From Planctomycetota bacterium (GTDB lineage Bacteria; Planctomycetota; Planctomycetia; Pirellulales; UBA7805), in NCBI GenBank assembly GCA_014237955.1, contig JABABY010000018.1:270-16968 (forward strand): a stretch of 16,699 bases of DNA, in the 5' to 3' direction. This document shows positions 1 to 7,795 of this stretch, piece by piece. The notes under the pieces are model-generated. The model had not been told where the DNA came from. It saw nothing but the letters and a program-made list of their open reading frames with translations, and made no database searches. The position numbers and the translations under genes are program-made. Within the stretch, counting starts at the first letter, position 1; each line of letters begins with the position of its first letter.

Positions 1-467
1 GAGTCTTTTTTTGCGAATACTTCTTCATTTTCTAACCAGCAAGTTTTCATTCCCAAATTTTTAGCTTGTTCTAAATTATGTGCAATATCTTCAATCAAAA
101 TTGATTGTGACGATTCTGCTTCGATAGCAAAGCCGGTGTCCCCAATCTTGTCTGCCTGCTGCTTCAGGAAACCAATGTCATCGAAACGAAAACCCAAATC
201 GCATATCCGCAAACTATCGGCATGGCGCAATAGGTGGCGCCCTGCAATTTTCTGATCGTTGACAAACGTACCGTTTCGGCTTTGAAGATCTTCAACATAA
301 AATTTACCCCTATCGAGAATGATGTGGGCATGCTGCCGACTGACCGCACCAGCATCAATCACGATCTCACACCCAGGATGCCTACCCATAACCATCCTCG
401 GTTTGTCGAGCTCGTACTTTTGCCCCATCACGGGACCAACAACCATTACCAAACGCCCGGTAGCCAT
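1..467 (-). CDS. FHA-domain protein with HAD-like tail (partial, 3' end outside window)
   Basis: Reading leftwards from ATG at 465-467 the frame stays open to the window edge (155 codons visible). Residues 1-97 form an FHA domain, a phosphothreonine-binding module: GRH at 28-30, SRQH at 43-46 and SRNGT at 63-67 are the conserved binding-loop residues. Planctomycete FHA proteins usually act in Ser/Thr kinase signalling, so a signalling role is inferred. The tail is odd. From about residue 116 it reads SILIEDIAHN, then A135, G139, M140 and KTCWLENE, which resembles motif IV and the following strand of HAD phosphatases. This tail coincides with a drop from about 52% to 31% GC. It may be a real fusion or an assembly chimera. 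No clear Shine-Dalgarno precedes the ATG, and no alternative in-frame start lies close by. The FHA call is firm; the nature of the tail is open. Confidence 0.8.
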   Translation of the reverse strand, partial: MATGRLVMVVGPVMGQKYELDKPRMVMGRHPGCEIVIDAGAVSRQHAHIILDRGKFYVEDLQSRNGTFVNDQKIAGRHLLRHADSLRICDLGFRFDDIGFLKQQADKIGDTGFAIEAESSQSILIEDIAHNLEQAKNLGMKTCWLENEEVFAKKD

Positions 468-524
468 TGCAAATTGATGCTCGAAATGAAAGGAATAAGG
501 AATTACTACAGAATGAAACCGTGT

Positions 525-553
525 ATTCTAAGGCAGGTTTTACCTGCTGAAAA
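525..553 (-). promoter_or_regulatory. Candidate sigma70-type promoter for the FHA gene, with palindrome in spacer
   Basis: On the minus strand, TTTTCA (553-548) and TAGAAT (530-525, five of six matches to TATAAT) are separated by 17 nt. The spacer contains a perfect 6-bp inverted repeat with a 3-nt centre, GCAGGT-AAA-ACCTGC on the minus strand (547-533). The predicted start site is about 50 nt upstream of the FHA start codon. The palindrome sits where a repressor or a spacer-binding activator would act. This is pattern matching only. Confidence 0.35.
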
Positions 554-585
554 GCATGGGTGATGCGTCTCCCGCAGGCCGACCC

Positions 586-614
586 TTGACGCTCTCGAGT
601 TGCCTGCATAGGTT
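586..614 (+). promoter_or_regulatory. Candidate sigma70-type promoter for tRNA-Gln/pyrB
   Basis: TTGACG (586-591, five of six to TTGACA) is followed by a 17-nt spacer and TAGGTT (609-614, a modest -10). The predicted start is near 620, giving about 80 nt of leader before the tRNA. It is the best plus-strand promoter I see between the FHA gene and the tRNA, so it could drive both the tRNA and the pyrB cluster. Confidence 0.35.
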
Positions 615-650
615 AAACGATTGTCGTCGGTTGCTCTTGGGGCATGCCGC

Positions 651-681
651 AGGGGTTGCTGCATGTTTTGAGGCAGCCCCT
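651..681 (+). repeat. Hairpin in the tRNA-Gln/pyrB leader
   Basis: AGGGGTTGC (651-659) pairs with GCAGCCCCT (673-681) through nine pairs including one G-U, around a 13-nt loop. No T-run follows on either strand, so it is not a standard terminator. It lies between the candidate promoter and the tRNA and could protect or position the precursor for 5' processing. Function unknown. Confidence 0.4.
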
Positions 682-700
682 GGATTCTAAATTCCCATCC

Positions 701-771
701 TGGGGAATAGTGTAACGGTAGCACGAGTGACTCTGAATCACTTAGTCTAGGTTCAAATCCTAGTTCCCCAG
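701..771 (+). tRNA. tRNA-Gln (anticodon CTG)
   Basis: A complete cloverleaf can be folded by eye. The acceptor TGGGGAA pairs with TTCCCCA. The D-arm is GTGT/GCAC. The anticodon stem AGTGA/TCACT encloses loop CTCTGAA, with anticodon CTG reading CAG codons. The T-arm is CTAGG-TTCAAAT-CCTAG and the discriminator base is G771. CCA is not encoded. The pyrB ATG at 774 starts 2 nt after the discriminator, so tRNA 3' processing would leave the pyrB mRNA almost leaderless if the two are co-transcribed. Confidence 0.96.
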
Positions 772-773
772 CT

Positions 774-1748
774 ATGAGTACCTACCTTATGGACAAGCTC
801 GTCGCGGCCGAGGCCTGGACACGAGCCGATTTGCTGGGCCTGGAGCATCTTTCTGCGGAAGAAATCACGCTCATTTTGGATACTGCCGAACAATTAAAAA
901 CAATGACCGGGGGTTGCGCCGGGAAACTCGATTTGCTCCGTGGGGCAACGATTGCAAACCTTTTCTTTGAAAATTCAACCCGGACAAGAACCAGTTTTTC
1001 GCTGGCAGCCCGCCGCCTCGGGGCAGACACGATCGATTTTTCGTCTTCCGGCAGCAGCTTGTCTAAGGGTGAGACCTTTATCGACACCGCTAAAAATATC
1101 GAGGCTATGAATGTCGATGCCATCGTCGTAAGACATCGCACGCCTGGAACACCACACCTTTTAGCTCAGAATGTCGAATGCTGCGTCGTCAATGCAGGTG
1201 ATGGTGCCCATGAACATCCTACCCAGGGCTTACTCGACATCATGACCATCCGTGAACAACGTGGTCAGATTGAAGGCCTGACAGTAGCCCTTGTGGGCGA
1301 CATTGCCCATAGTCGTACAGCTCGTTCCAATATCTGGGGCCTGCAAAAACTTGGCGCACACGTCATCGTTTGTGGGCCTTCCACTCTTGTTTCCCGACAT
1401 TGGGAAAAATTGGGCGTTGAAGTAGCCTACAGCCTCGACGCGATTCTGCCGCGTTGTGATGTTTTGAATCTGCTCCGAATACAGTTTGAGCGACAGTTGA
1501 TGAGGCCCTTCCCTTCGGTTCGCGAGTATGCACTGCTCTATGCAATGAATGGCGAACGAATGACACGGGCAAAAAAGAATATCTTGATTATGGCTCCAGG
1601 TCCCATTAACCGCGGAGCGGAAATCACCCCTGAGGTTGCGGACGGTCCCCATTCGGTCATCCTCCATCAAGTCACCAATGGTCTGGCGATCCGCATGGCG
1701 GTACTCTGGTTAACCTATTGTGCAGCCAACACGGGAGCCTCCCAGTAA
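774..1748 (+). CDS. pyrB: Aspartate carbamoyltransferase catalytic subunit
   Basis: Catalyses carbamoyl phosphate + L-aspartate to N-carbamoyl-L-aspartate, the committed step of pyrimidine synthesis, in the cytoplasm. The 324-residue length is normal for the catalytic chain. Carbamoyl-phosphate-binding STRTR is at 68-72, the SKGE loop at 97-100, HEHPTQ at 146-151, and VGDIAHSR, MRPF and APGPINRG follow in family order. These distinguish it from ornithine carbamoyltransferase. The start is uncertain: ATG 774 (2 nt after the tRNA) and in-frame ATG 789 are both possible, and neither has a Shine-Dalgarno. No pyrI regulatory chain is seen. pyrC follows after 44 bp, fitting co-transcription and perhaps a PyrB-PyrC assembly as known in other bacteria (inference). 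Confidence 0.96.
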   Translation: MSTYLMDKLVAAEAWTRADLLGLEHLSAEEITLILDTAEQLKTMTGGCAGKLDLLRGATIANLFFENSTRTRTSFSLAARRLGADTIDFSSSGSSLSKGETFIDTAKNIEAMNVDAIVVRHRTPGTPHLLAQNVECCVVNAGDGAHEHPTQGLLDIMTIREQRGQIEGLTVALVGDIAHSRTARSNIWGLQKLGAHVIVCGPSTLVSRHWEKLGVEVAYSLDAILPRCDVLNLLRIQFERQLMRPFPSVREYALLYAMNGERMTRAKKNILIMAPGPINRGAEITPEVADGPHSVILHQVTNGLAIRMAVLWLTYCAANTGASQ

Positions 1749-1792
1749 AATCGACTTCCCCCTTTTTTGTGTCCCACTAGATCATCCAGATC

Positions 1793-3088
1793 ATGTCAAG
1801 CATCCTGATCAAAAATGGCAGAGTCATTGACCCGTCCCAGGGCATGGACCGCGTGACCAATGTGCTAATCGAGGATGGTCACATCTCGGCGTATGATGTC
1901 AAAGTTGAAGAAACATCCATCAACAGTTCAATGCATCTGATTGATGCCACAGGAAAGATCGTTGCGCCAGGTTTGATCGACATGCACGTACACCTTCGGG
2001 AACCGGGCCGCGAAGAAGACGAGACCATACGCAGCGGTACGGCAGCAGCATTAGCAGGCGGGTTTACCTCGATTGTCTGTACACCGAACACCAATCCACC
2101 GATGGATTCTCAGGGAACGGTCCAATTTGTTCAGCGACAGGCAGCCGAAGCAGACGCCTGCAATGTCTATCCGATGGCATGCATTAGTAAAAATCGTGCT
2201 GGTGAAGAACTCGCTGAAATGGGAACGCTCGTAGAAGCTGGGGCTGTGGCTTTCAGCGATGAAAGTTCGCCACTTGCAAATTCTGAATTGATGCGGCGAG
2301 CGTTGGAATATCTTTTGATGTTTGACAAGCCCATCCTTAATCACCCGCAAGTTGCCGAGCTTACCGCTGATGGCGTGATGCACGAAGGGCTGGTTTCTAT
2401 GGTCCTGGCCCTGCCTGGAATACCTGCTGAAGCGGAAGATGTGATGACAGGGCGCGACCTTTCGCTTGCAGAATCGACCGGTGGAAAAATCCACATGATG
2501 CACATTTCAACTGCGGGCAGCATCGATATGATACGACGTGCGAAAACCCGGGGTGTTCGGGTCACCGCTGAAGTTTGCCCCCATCACTTTAGCCTCACCG
2601 ACGAAGCACTTCGATCCTTCGATTCTAATTTCAAGATGAATCCGCCCCTGCGAGACCGCGACCATCTGGATGCCTGTATTGCTGGACTCACCGATGGGAC
2701 CATCGACGTGATCGCTTCAGATCATGCGCCCCATGCTGTGGAAAAAAAGATGCAGGAACTTGATCAAGCTCCGTTTGGTGCAATCTCTCTTGAAACATCG
2801 CTCGCATTGGTCATCACCAATTTGATCCAACCAGGCCATCTTGACTGGACGACTGCCCTGGAAAAGATGACGATGAATCCGGCACAAATCCTTGGTATCG
2901 CAAAAGGGACACTCCAGATTGGATCCGATGCGGATGTCACCATCATTGATCCCGAAGATACCTGGACGGTCGACCCGGAGAAATTTTATTCCAAGAGCCG
3001 CAATTCTCCTTTTGTCGGGAAAAGTCTGACGGGACGGGCAGAGACCGTAATTGTCGCTGGCCGCGTCAAATTCGAACGAGGTAGTTGA
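1793..3088 (+). CDS. pyrC: Dihydroorotase
   Basis: Zinc amidohydrolase that cyclises N-carbamoyl-L-aspartate to dihydroorotate, the step after PyrB. The protein is 431 residues, typical of class I. Metal ligands are visible: HVHLREPG (H65, H67), FSDE (D157), H184, H237 in MMHIST, and ASDHAPH (D310, H311). The substrate-binding CTPNTNPP lies near 96-103 and the KMNPPLR segment at 281-287. The family usually has H-x-E-D around the fourth ligand; here H184 is kept but followed by PQ, a mild departure. It sits 44 bp after pyrB and 32 bp before the NYN gene, so it is likely in the same transcript. No Shine-Dalgarno is evident. Confidence 0.96.
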   Translation: MSSILIKNGRVIDPSQGMDRVTNVLIEDGHISAYDVKVEETSINSSMHLIDATGKIVAPGLIDMHVHLREPGREEDETIRSGTAAALAGGFTSIVCTPNTNPPMDSQGTVQFVQRQAAEADACNVYPMACISKNRAGEELAEMGTLVEAGAVAFSDESSPLANSELMRRALEYLLMFDKPILNHPQVAELTADGVMHEGLVSMVLALPGIPAEAEDVMTGRDLSLAESTGGKIHMMHISTAGSIDMIRRAKTRGVRVTAEVCPHHFSLTDEALRSFDSNFKMNPPLRDRDHLDACIAGLTDGTIDVIASDHAPHAVEKKMQELDQAPFGAISLETSLALVITNLIQPGHLDWTTALEKMTMNPAQILGIAKGTLQIGSDADVTIIDPEDTWTVDPEKFYSKSRNSPFVGKSLTGRAETVIVAGRVKFERGS

Positions 3089-3120
3089 CACCTGAAATCA
3101 GCGTTTCGTAATGGCACCGG

Positions 3121-3717
3121 ATGGCTCTTATTATTGACGGCTACAACCTGCTCAATGCGGTCGGCATCCTTTCCGGAGCCAGTGGTCCTGGAAATCTGCA
3201 GCGGGCTCGTGGAGCACTCTTAAATTTTCTTGCCGAATCTCTCCCGTTAGATCAGCGCAAACGAACGGCCGTGATCTTCGATGCCGGTCCAGAGGCGCCC
3301 CGTGGTCTGCCCCGTATCGTATCGGACCGGGAAATAACGATCCACTTTGCTTCGCAATACGACGACGCCGACGCGTTGATCGAGGAGTTGATCCTTGCAG
3401 ACTCGGCGCCTCGTAGTTTGACTGTGGTTTCGAGTGACCACCGCATCCAACGGGCAGCGAAACGGCGACGGGCCCGGAGTATTGATAGCGATCGCTGGTA
3501 TGTGGAAATACTCCACAGTCGCCAGAACCAGGCCAACAGGGACTCTTTGCCCGACAACAAGCCGCAACTGCCACTTACCGCTACAGATGTGGATTACTGG
3601 CTTTCCAAATTCCAGGAAGCGCCGCCAAACGATGATGGCAGAGAGTTCTATGACAGTCCATTTCCACCAGGATACGCAGATGATTTGTTGGATGAAAAGT
3701 CCGAAGAAGAAGATTGA
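3121..3717 (+). CDS. NYN domain (YacP/Rae1-like) ribonuclease
   Basis: 198-residue protein starting MALIIDGYNLL, the N-terminal acidic motif of NYN/YacP nucleases in the PIN-like fold. Further acidic positions follow in order: FDAG, the YDDADALIEE segment, then VVSSDHRIQRAAKRR and DSDRWY near the end of the domain. Family members cut RNA with a divalent metal; B. subtilis Rae1 cleaves mRNA on the ribosome. The target here is unknown. The C-terminal ~50 residues are acidic and probably disordered. It lies 32 bp after pyrC on the same strand, so it is probably co-expressed, although no pyrimidine role is implied by its sequence. Confidence 0.85.
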   Translation: MALIIDGYNLLNAVGILSGASGPGNLQRARGALLNFLAESLPLDQRKRTAVIFDAGPEAPRGLPRIVSDREITIHFASQYDDADALIEELILADSAPRSLTVVSSDHRIQRAAKRRRARSIDSDRWYVEILHSRQNQANRDSLPDNKPQLPLTATDVDYWLSKFQEAPPNDDGREFYDSPFPPGYADDLLDEKSEEED

Positions 3718-3797
3718 TTTCCATTGATGCACGAACCAGCCTCCAATGGCCAAACAGACCATTGATGTCCCCTTCCCTTTTTTATGAGAACAACGAC

Positions 3798-4754
3798 ATG
3801 CAACACCGAACATTTAATTTCGCGACAATAGTCCTTTTAGTTGGCTTTTACTTCGTCGCCGTATTGTCGGATGCAACGGCTGAAGACAAGGCTTTCTCAC
3901 TGGAAACAACGGAACATGGAAAGGTATTGAAGACCGCTGATGGTCGGACCGTCTTTCAGTACATGGTTCGCAAACCCGCCGGGACCAATCTTTCTGCAAA
4001 CAGCACTTGCTGTTTGTTTCCAGTTAACACGCCGAAAGGAACACGTATCGTTGATTTCGCACCGGGCGATCATCGGCACCATCGAGGCGTCTTCCTGGCA
4101 TGGCACGCCATGGAGTTTTCGCAGCGCGCGGACTTTTGGGGTTGGGGCGAAATGGCCCCGACCGATGGATGCAACATTGTCAATCAAGGCGTCGACTTGG
4201 TCGGTAGCGACGAGTCCGCAGCACACCTTGCGATTAAGAACCAATGGCGAATCAAACAAAAGACCGTCATGAAAGAGAGGCTCGCTATTGATGTCCGGAA
4301 AATGCAAGCAGTGTTTGTGATTGACCTGCACTTCCAACTGACACCATCGGTCGATCTGACAATCGACCAAACCGCCTTCGGTGGTTTTTGCGTCAAAAGT
4401 CGCCAGGATGGCAAAAGAATCTTTTTTAACCCGCAAGGGGAAGTAAAACTCCCCCCACCCCACCATTTGAAACCGGAAACCGACTGGCCCTCAAGCCCTT
4501 GGTACGATTACACCATTGCCCTTGATGACGGTAAAACTGCCGGTATTGCAGTGATGAATCATCCGGATAATCCTCCAACAAAGTGGCACAACTTGCTCTC
4601 AATTGCGATGATCAACCCGTGCATCGTCGCGAATGGTCCGCAAAAAATCAAAAAAGGGGAAACGCTCTCGCTCCGGTATCGGCTCGTCGTCCACGACGGT
4701 CGCACACCAGAGAAACTATTGCAAACCCTTTGGACCGCTTGGCGGGGAGCTTAG
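3798..4754 (+). CDS. Secreted DUF6807 (PmoA-like) family protein
   Basis: 318 residues from ATG 3798. I chose this start because it places a standard signal peptide at the N-terminus (MQHR, a hydrophobic run, then probable cleavage after DATA). The frame extends upstream to a TTG at 3714 overlapping the previous stop, but that adds 28 residues of non-signal sequence. The body has the DUF6807 pattern, with DHRHHRGVFLAWH in the first half and GIAVMNHPDNPPTKWH in the second. The family is abundant in planctomycetes and annotated 'PmoA' without a demonstrated reaction; a periplasmic carbohydrate-related role is inferred from such genomes. The gene is 80 bp behind the NYN gene. Its 3' end overlaps the convergent antiporter by 39 bp. 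Confidence 0.85.
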   Translation: MQHRTFNFATIVLLVGFYFVAVLSDATAEDKAFSLETTEHGKVLKTADGRTVFQYMVRKPAGTNLSANSTCCLFPVNTPKGTRIVDFAPGDHRHHRGVFLAWHAMEFSQRADFWGWGEMAPTDGCNIVNQGVDLVGSDESAAHLAIKNQWRIKQKTVMKERLAIDVRKMQAVFVIDLHFQLTPSVDLTIDQTAFGGFCVKSRQDGKRIFFNPQGEVKLPPPHHLKPETDWPSSPWYDYTIALDDGKTAGIAVMNHPDNPPTKWHNLLSIAMINPCIVANGPQKIKKGETLSLRYRLVVHDGRTPEKLLQTLWTAWRGA

Positions 4755-6023
4755 GGAAAGGGACCGACGGATATAGGGCCCGATGGTCAAACCCTGTACG
4801 ACGATTGAGAAGACAACCACAACGTACGTCATCACCAAAATCAGATCCCGAACCGAAACGCTGCCAAGGCCGATTCCTTCCTGTAGATTTGCTGGTATGG
4901 AAAGGGCAAGCGCCACTGAGATTCCACCTCGCAAACCACCCCAGGTAAGGATTCGCACCACCTTTGGGCTAAAAGTGCGAAACCTGCGCAACATCCCGAC
5001 AGCCATTCCGATTGTAATGAAGCGGGCAAGCAGGACCGTCGGGATCATCAAGAGTCCCGCAATCAAAAACTGCGACTGCCAGGAAAGGATCAGTACCTCA
5101 AGACCGAGCAAAACGAAAAGCATCGCATTGAGGATCTCATCGATGAGCCCCCATAGTGCATCGACTCGCTCGCGAACTTTATCGCCCATGGCATAATGTC
5201 GGCCGTGATTCCCGATGAGTAAACCAGCGACGACCATGGCAATCGGGCCGGAAATATGCAGCGCCAAAGCAAGGGGATAGCCTCCCGCGACAACAGCCAG
5301 CGAAACGAGAATTTCCACGTGTTCATTTTCTACCGTGTTATGGAAATAATAGGCAATCAGACCTAATAGAAGGCCGAGGGCAAACCCACCAAGTACTTCT
5401 TTCAGAAACAACATCCCGAATTGACCAACGGTAAATTCACCCGAACCGCTCACCACGGAAAGAATTGCCAAAAAAACAACAACCCCCACTCCATCGTTAA
5501 AAAGTGATTCGCCCGACATCTTTGTCGCCAAACTTTTTGGAGCACCTATTTTTTTCATGATGCCAAGCACTGAAATGGGATCAGTAGGCGAGATCAAAGC
5601 TCCGAATAGCAGGCAATAGATCCACGATATCTGCACTCCGAGCCCCAGAAAAATACACCAAGCAATCCCACCAACGATCAACGTCGAACCGATTACCCCG
5701 ATGGTCGCCGTAACCGTCACCACCCACTTTTGATCTGCCAAGTCACCAATTTTGACATGGAGTGCACCGGCAAAAAGCAAAAATCCCAACATGCCATGCA
5801 TTAGCATTTCATTAAAATCAACCTGCCGGATAAACGTTTTTGCAAAATGCATTACCTGGGGATATGCCAGTCCTCCCAGCACCAACAACAGTGAAAAAAC
5901 CAGCGCCATCACCATCAACCCAATGGTTTCTGGGAGTTTCAGCCACCGCTGGTTACAGTAGGCAAACAGAGCGGAGAGCGTGATCACAACGCCGATTGCA
6001 CTAACAAGGTTGAGGTCTATCAT
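4716..6023 (-). CDS. CPA1-family Na+/H+ antiporter
   Basis: 435-residue inner-membrane protein with about 12 hydrophobic segments, exchanging Na+ (or K+) for H+. Diagnostic CPA1 motifs are GALISPTDPISV, the ion-binding SGESLFNDGVGVVVF, EILNAMLFVLLGLEVL, and WGGLRGGISVALALSIP near the C-terminus. I place the start at ATG 6021-6023 because GGAGCG lies a few bases upstream; a TTG at 6056 would add 11 residues. It is convergent with the DUF6807 gene and their coding ends overlap by 39 bp (4716-4754). Upstream it faces the epimerase gene across about 200 bp of inverted repeats. Whether Na+ or K+ is preferred cannot be read from the sequence. Confidence 0.93.
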   Translation of the reverse strand: MIDLNLVSAIGVVITLSALFAYCNQRWLKLPETIGLMVMALVFSLLLVLGGLAYPQVMHFAKTFIRQVDFNEMLMHGMLGFLLFAGALHVKIGDLADQKWVVTVTATIGVIGSTLIVGGIAWCIFLGLGVQISWIYCLLFGALISPTDPISVLGIMKKIGAPKSLATKMSGESLFNDGVGVVVFLAILSVVSGSGEFTVGQFGMLFLKEVLGGFALGLLLGLIAYYFHNTVENEHVEILVSLAVVAGGYPLALALHISGPIAMVVAGLLIGNHGRHYAMGDKVRERVDALWGLIDEILNAMLFVLLGLEVLILSWQSQFLIAGLLMIPTVLLARFITIGMAVGMLRRFRTFSPKVVRILTWGGLRGGISVALALSIPANLQEGIGLGSVSVRDLILVMTYVVVVFSIVVQGLTIGPYIRRSLSLSSPPSGPKGLQ

Positions 6024-6113
6024 TACGCGCTCCAAAAGAACTTCCGCACGAATCAAACTTTTCTAAGAAAACTCCCTCGGCGCATATAGGTCAAGATCAT
6101 TGCTAGAAGCAAG

Positions 6114-6206
6114 TGACAAGCCGGGACTTGTCATACGGACTGCCAATCTGTCATCATTGGCCCGATCACAAACATTGAGCAATTTCAATAACCTCATAAA
6201 ATTGCT
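6114..6206. repeat. Three consecutive inverted repeats in a divergent intergenic region
   Basis: Three perfect inverted repeats follow each other. The first is TGACAAG (6114-6120)/CTTGTCA (6127-6133), 6-nt loop. The second is GCCAAT (6142-6147)/ATTGGC (6156-6161), 8-nt loop. The third is AGCAATTT (6178-6185)/AAATTGCT (6199-6206), 13-nt loop. They fill most of the space between the antiporter (minus) and epimerase (plus) starts; the last ends 20 nt before the epimerase ATG. They could be protein operators or a structured leader. No convincing -35/-10 pair was found here for either gene. Confidence 0.5.
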
Positions 6207-6226
6207 ACTCAAACGGAAAACAAACC

Positions 6227-7123
6227 ATGCAGATTGCCATTACCGGTGCCACAGGATTTCTAGGTCGGTACATTGTCCACCGACTCGCGGCAGCCGGACA
6301 TTTCTGCAGATGCTGGTATCGTGAAAAGAGCGATCGCGGTGGATTTGAAGCGTGCGAATCAATGCTGGATTGGATACCGGGTGATTTAGGAGACACACAA
6401 AGCAGCCTAGAACTGGTCGCCGATTGCGATGCCGTGGTGCACGCCGCTCTCTATCGTGTGGGTGCTGATTTCAGAGGTGGCGAAGGTGATTTGACAATGT
6501 TTCTCGAACAAAATTTAATCGGCACCATCAAACTGGTTGAAGCTGCCCGCATGCAAGATGTTTCCCGATTCGTGTTTATATCGAGCTGCGCGGTTCACGA
6601 ACAGATACTTAACGACCGGCCCCTCGATGAAACGCATCCTGTTTCTCCTAAATCACACTATGGCGCCCACAAGGCCGCGATCGAACAATTTGTCCATAGT
6701 TTTGGCTGGGGATTGGACTACGACATCTGCGCACTTCGGCCAACGGGAATCTATGGATTGGCGAGACCCGCCGAGCGGAGTAAATGGTTTGACTTGATCC
6801 AGCGTGTTGTCCGGGGAGAAACGGTCGCATGCCGCTATGGTGGCAAAGAGGTCCATGCAGCTGATGTTGCCCGGGCCGTAGAACTTTTGTTATTGGCGAA
6901 GGACATTGCTGGAGAAACATACAACTGCTACGACCGGTATGTGTCTGAGTACGACGTTGCAACCCTTGCCCAGCGCATCACCCAGAGCGAAAGCCGAATT
7001 GATGGGCAAACCAAACAACCGGTGCACAATATTGAAACCGGAAAGCTGCAAAAGTTAGGGATGCAGTTTGGTGGAGATTCCTTGCTTGAGAAAACGGTTA
7101 GAGAACTGATCGAAAGGATGTAA
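6227..7123 (+). CDS. NAD-dependent epimerase/dehydratase (extended SDR)
   Basis: 298-residue Rossmann-fold enzyme. The nucleotide-binding GATGFLG is at 7-13, the conserved acidic residue is in GDLGD near 52-56, FISSC lies at 117-121 and the catalytic YGAHK at 145-149 (Y145, K149). LRPTGIYG follows, typical of extended SDRs acting on nucleotide sugars or related sugars. Substrate cannot be told; the partner gene is a HAD phosphatase/mutase starting 4 nt after this stop codon, so a two-step sugar pathway is plausible (inference). ATG 6227 is the first start before the Rossmann strand; no clear Shine-Dalgarno is present. Confidence 0.92.
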   Translation: MQIAITGATGFLGRYIVHRLAAAGHFCRCWYREKSDRGGFEACESMLDWIPGDLGDTQSSLELVADCDAVVHAALYRVGADFRGGEGDLTMFLEQNLIGTIKLVEAARMQDVSRFVFISSCAVHEQILNDRPLDETHPVSPKSHYGAHKAAIEQFVHSFGWGLDYDICALRPTGIYGLARPAERSKWFDLIQRVVRGETVACRYGGKEVHAADVARAVELLLLAKDIAGETYNCYDRYVSEYDVATLAQRITQSESRIDGQTKQPVHNIETGKLQKLGMQFGGDSLLEKTVRELIERM

Positions 7124-7126
7124 TCC

Positions 7127-7795
7127 GTGCAAGACAAAGCGGTAATCTTTGATGTCGACGGGGTATTGATCGACTCCTATGCCGCCCATCTACATAGTTG
7201 GCAAGAAGTCGCCAGGAGTCATGGCCATTGCATGACGGAGTCTGATTTCGCAACGACCTTCGGCCAGACAAGTCGGGAGATCATCCAAACCCTGTGGAGT
7301 GAGGCCTCACTCAGCGATTCACAGATTGCAGATTTTGATGCGGAAAAGGAAGCGGCTTTTCGTAAAATTGTCGCCACAGATTACCCTTGGATGCCCGGAG
7401 CAAAATCGTTGCTCGAAGCACTACACCTTGCCGGTTTTCAATTGGCGCTGGGTTCCTCCGGCCCTCCTGAAAATGTTGAACTTGTCCTTGAACAACTCAA
7501 CGAACCAGATTGGATTGGAGCGGCGGTGACCGGGGCCGATGTTTTGCGAGGCAAGCCAGATCCCGAAGTTTTTCAGCTTGCTGCCCGAACTCTGGCGGTT
7601 GCTCCTGCGGAGTGTATTGTGATTGAAGATGCACCGGCAGGCATTCAGGCAGCAAACGCGGCTGGCATGTTCAGTGTGGCGCTGGTGAGTACCGGTCATA
7701 CTCGCAGCGAAGTTGCCGAAGCGAACTGGATCATCGAGCAACTGGATGAAATTTCACCCGAGATTATCTCCACTTGGCTTAAAGCAGAAGACTAG
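7127..7795 (+). CDS. HAD hydrolase, beta-phosphoglucomutase-like
   Basis: 222 residues, HAD subfamily IA. The nucleophile motif is DVDGVLID (D9, D11), motif II is in LGSSGPP, the lysine is in RGKPDPEVF, and motif IV is IEDAPAGIQAANAAGM, with an alpha-helical cap between motifs I and II. This is the beta-phosphoglucomutase/phosphoglycolate-phosphatase type; substrate unknown. The start is GTG 7127, supported by AAAGGA at 7113-7118, eight bases upstream inside the end of the epimerase gene. The tight junction (3 nt between stop and start) argues for translational coupling with the epimerase. Confidence 0.9.
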   Translation: MQDKAVIFDVDGVLIDSYAAHLHSWQEVARSHGHCMTESDFATTFGQTSREIIQTLWSEASLSDSQIADFDAEKEAAFRKIVATDYPWMPGAKSLLEALHLAGFQLALGSSGPPENVELVLEQLNEPDWIGAAVTGADVLRGKPDPEVFQLAARTLAVAPAECIVIEDAPAGIQAANAAGMFSVALVSTGHTRSEVAEANWIIEQLDEISPEIISTWLKAED

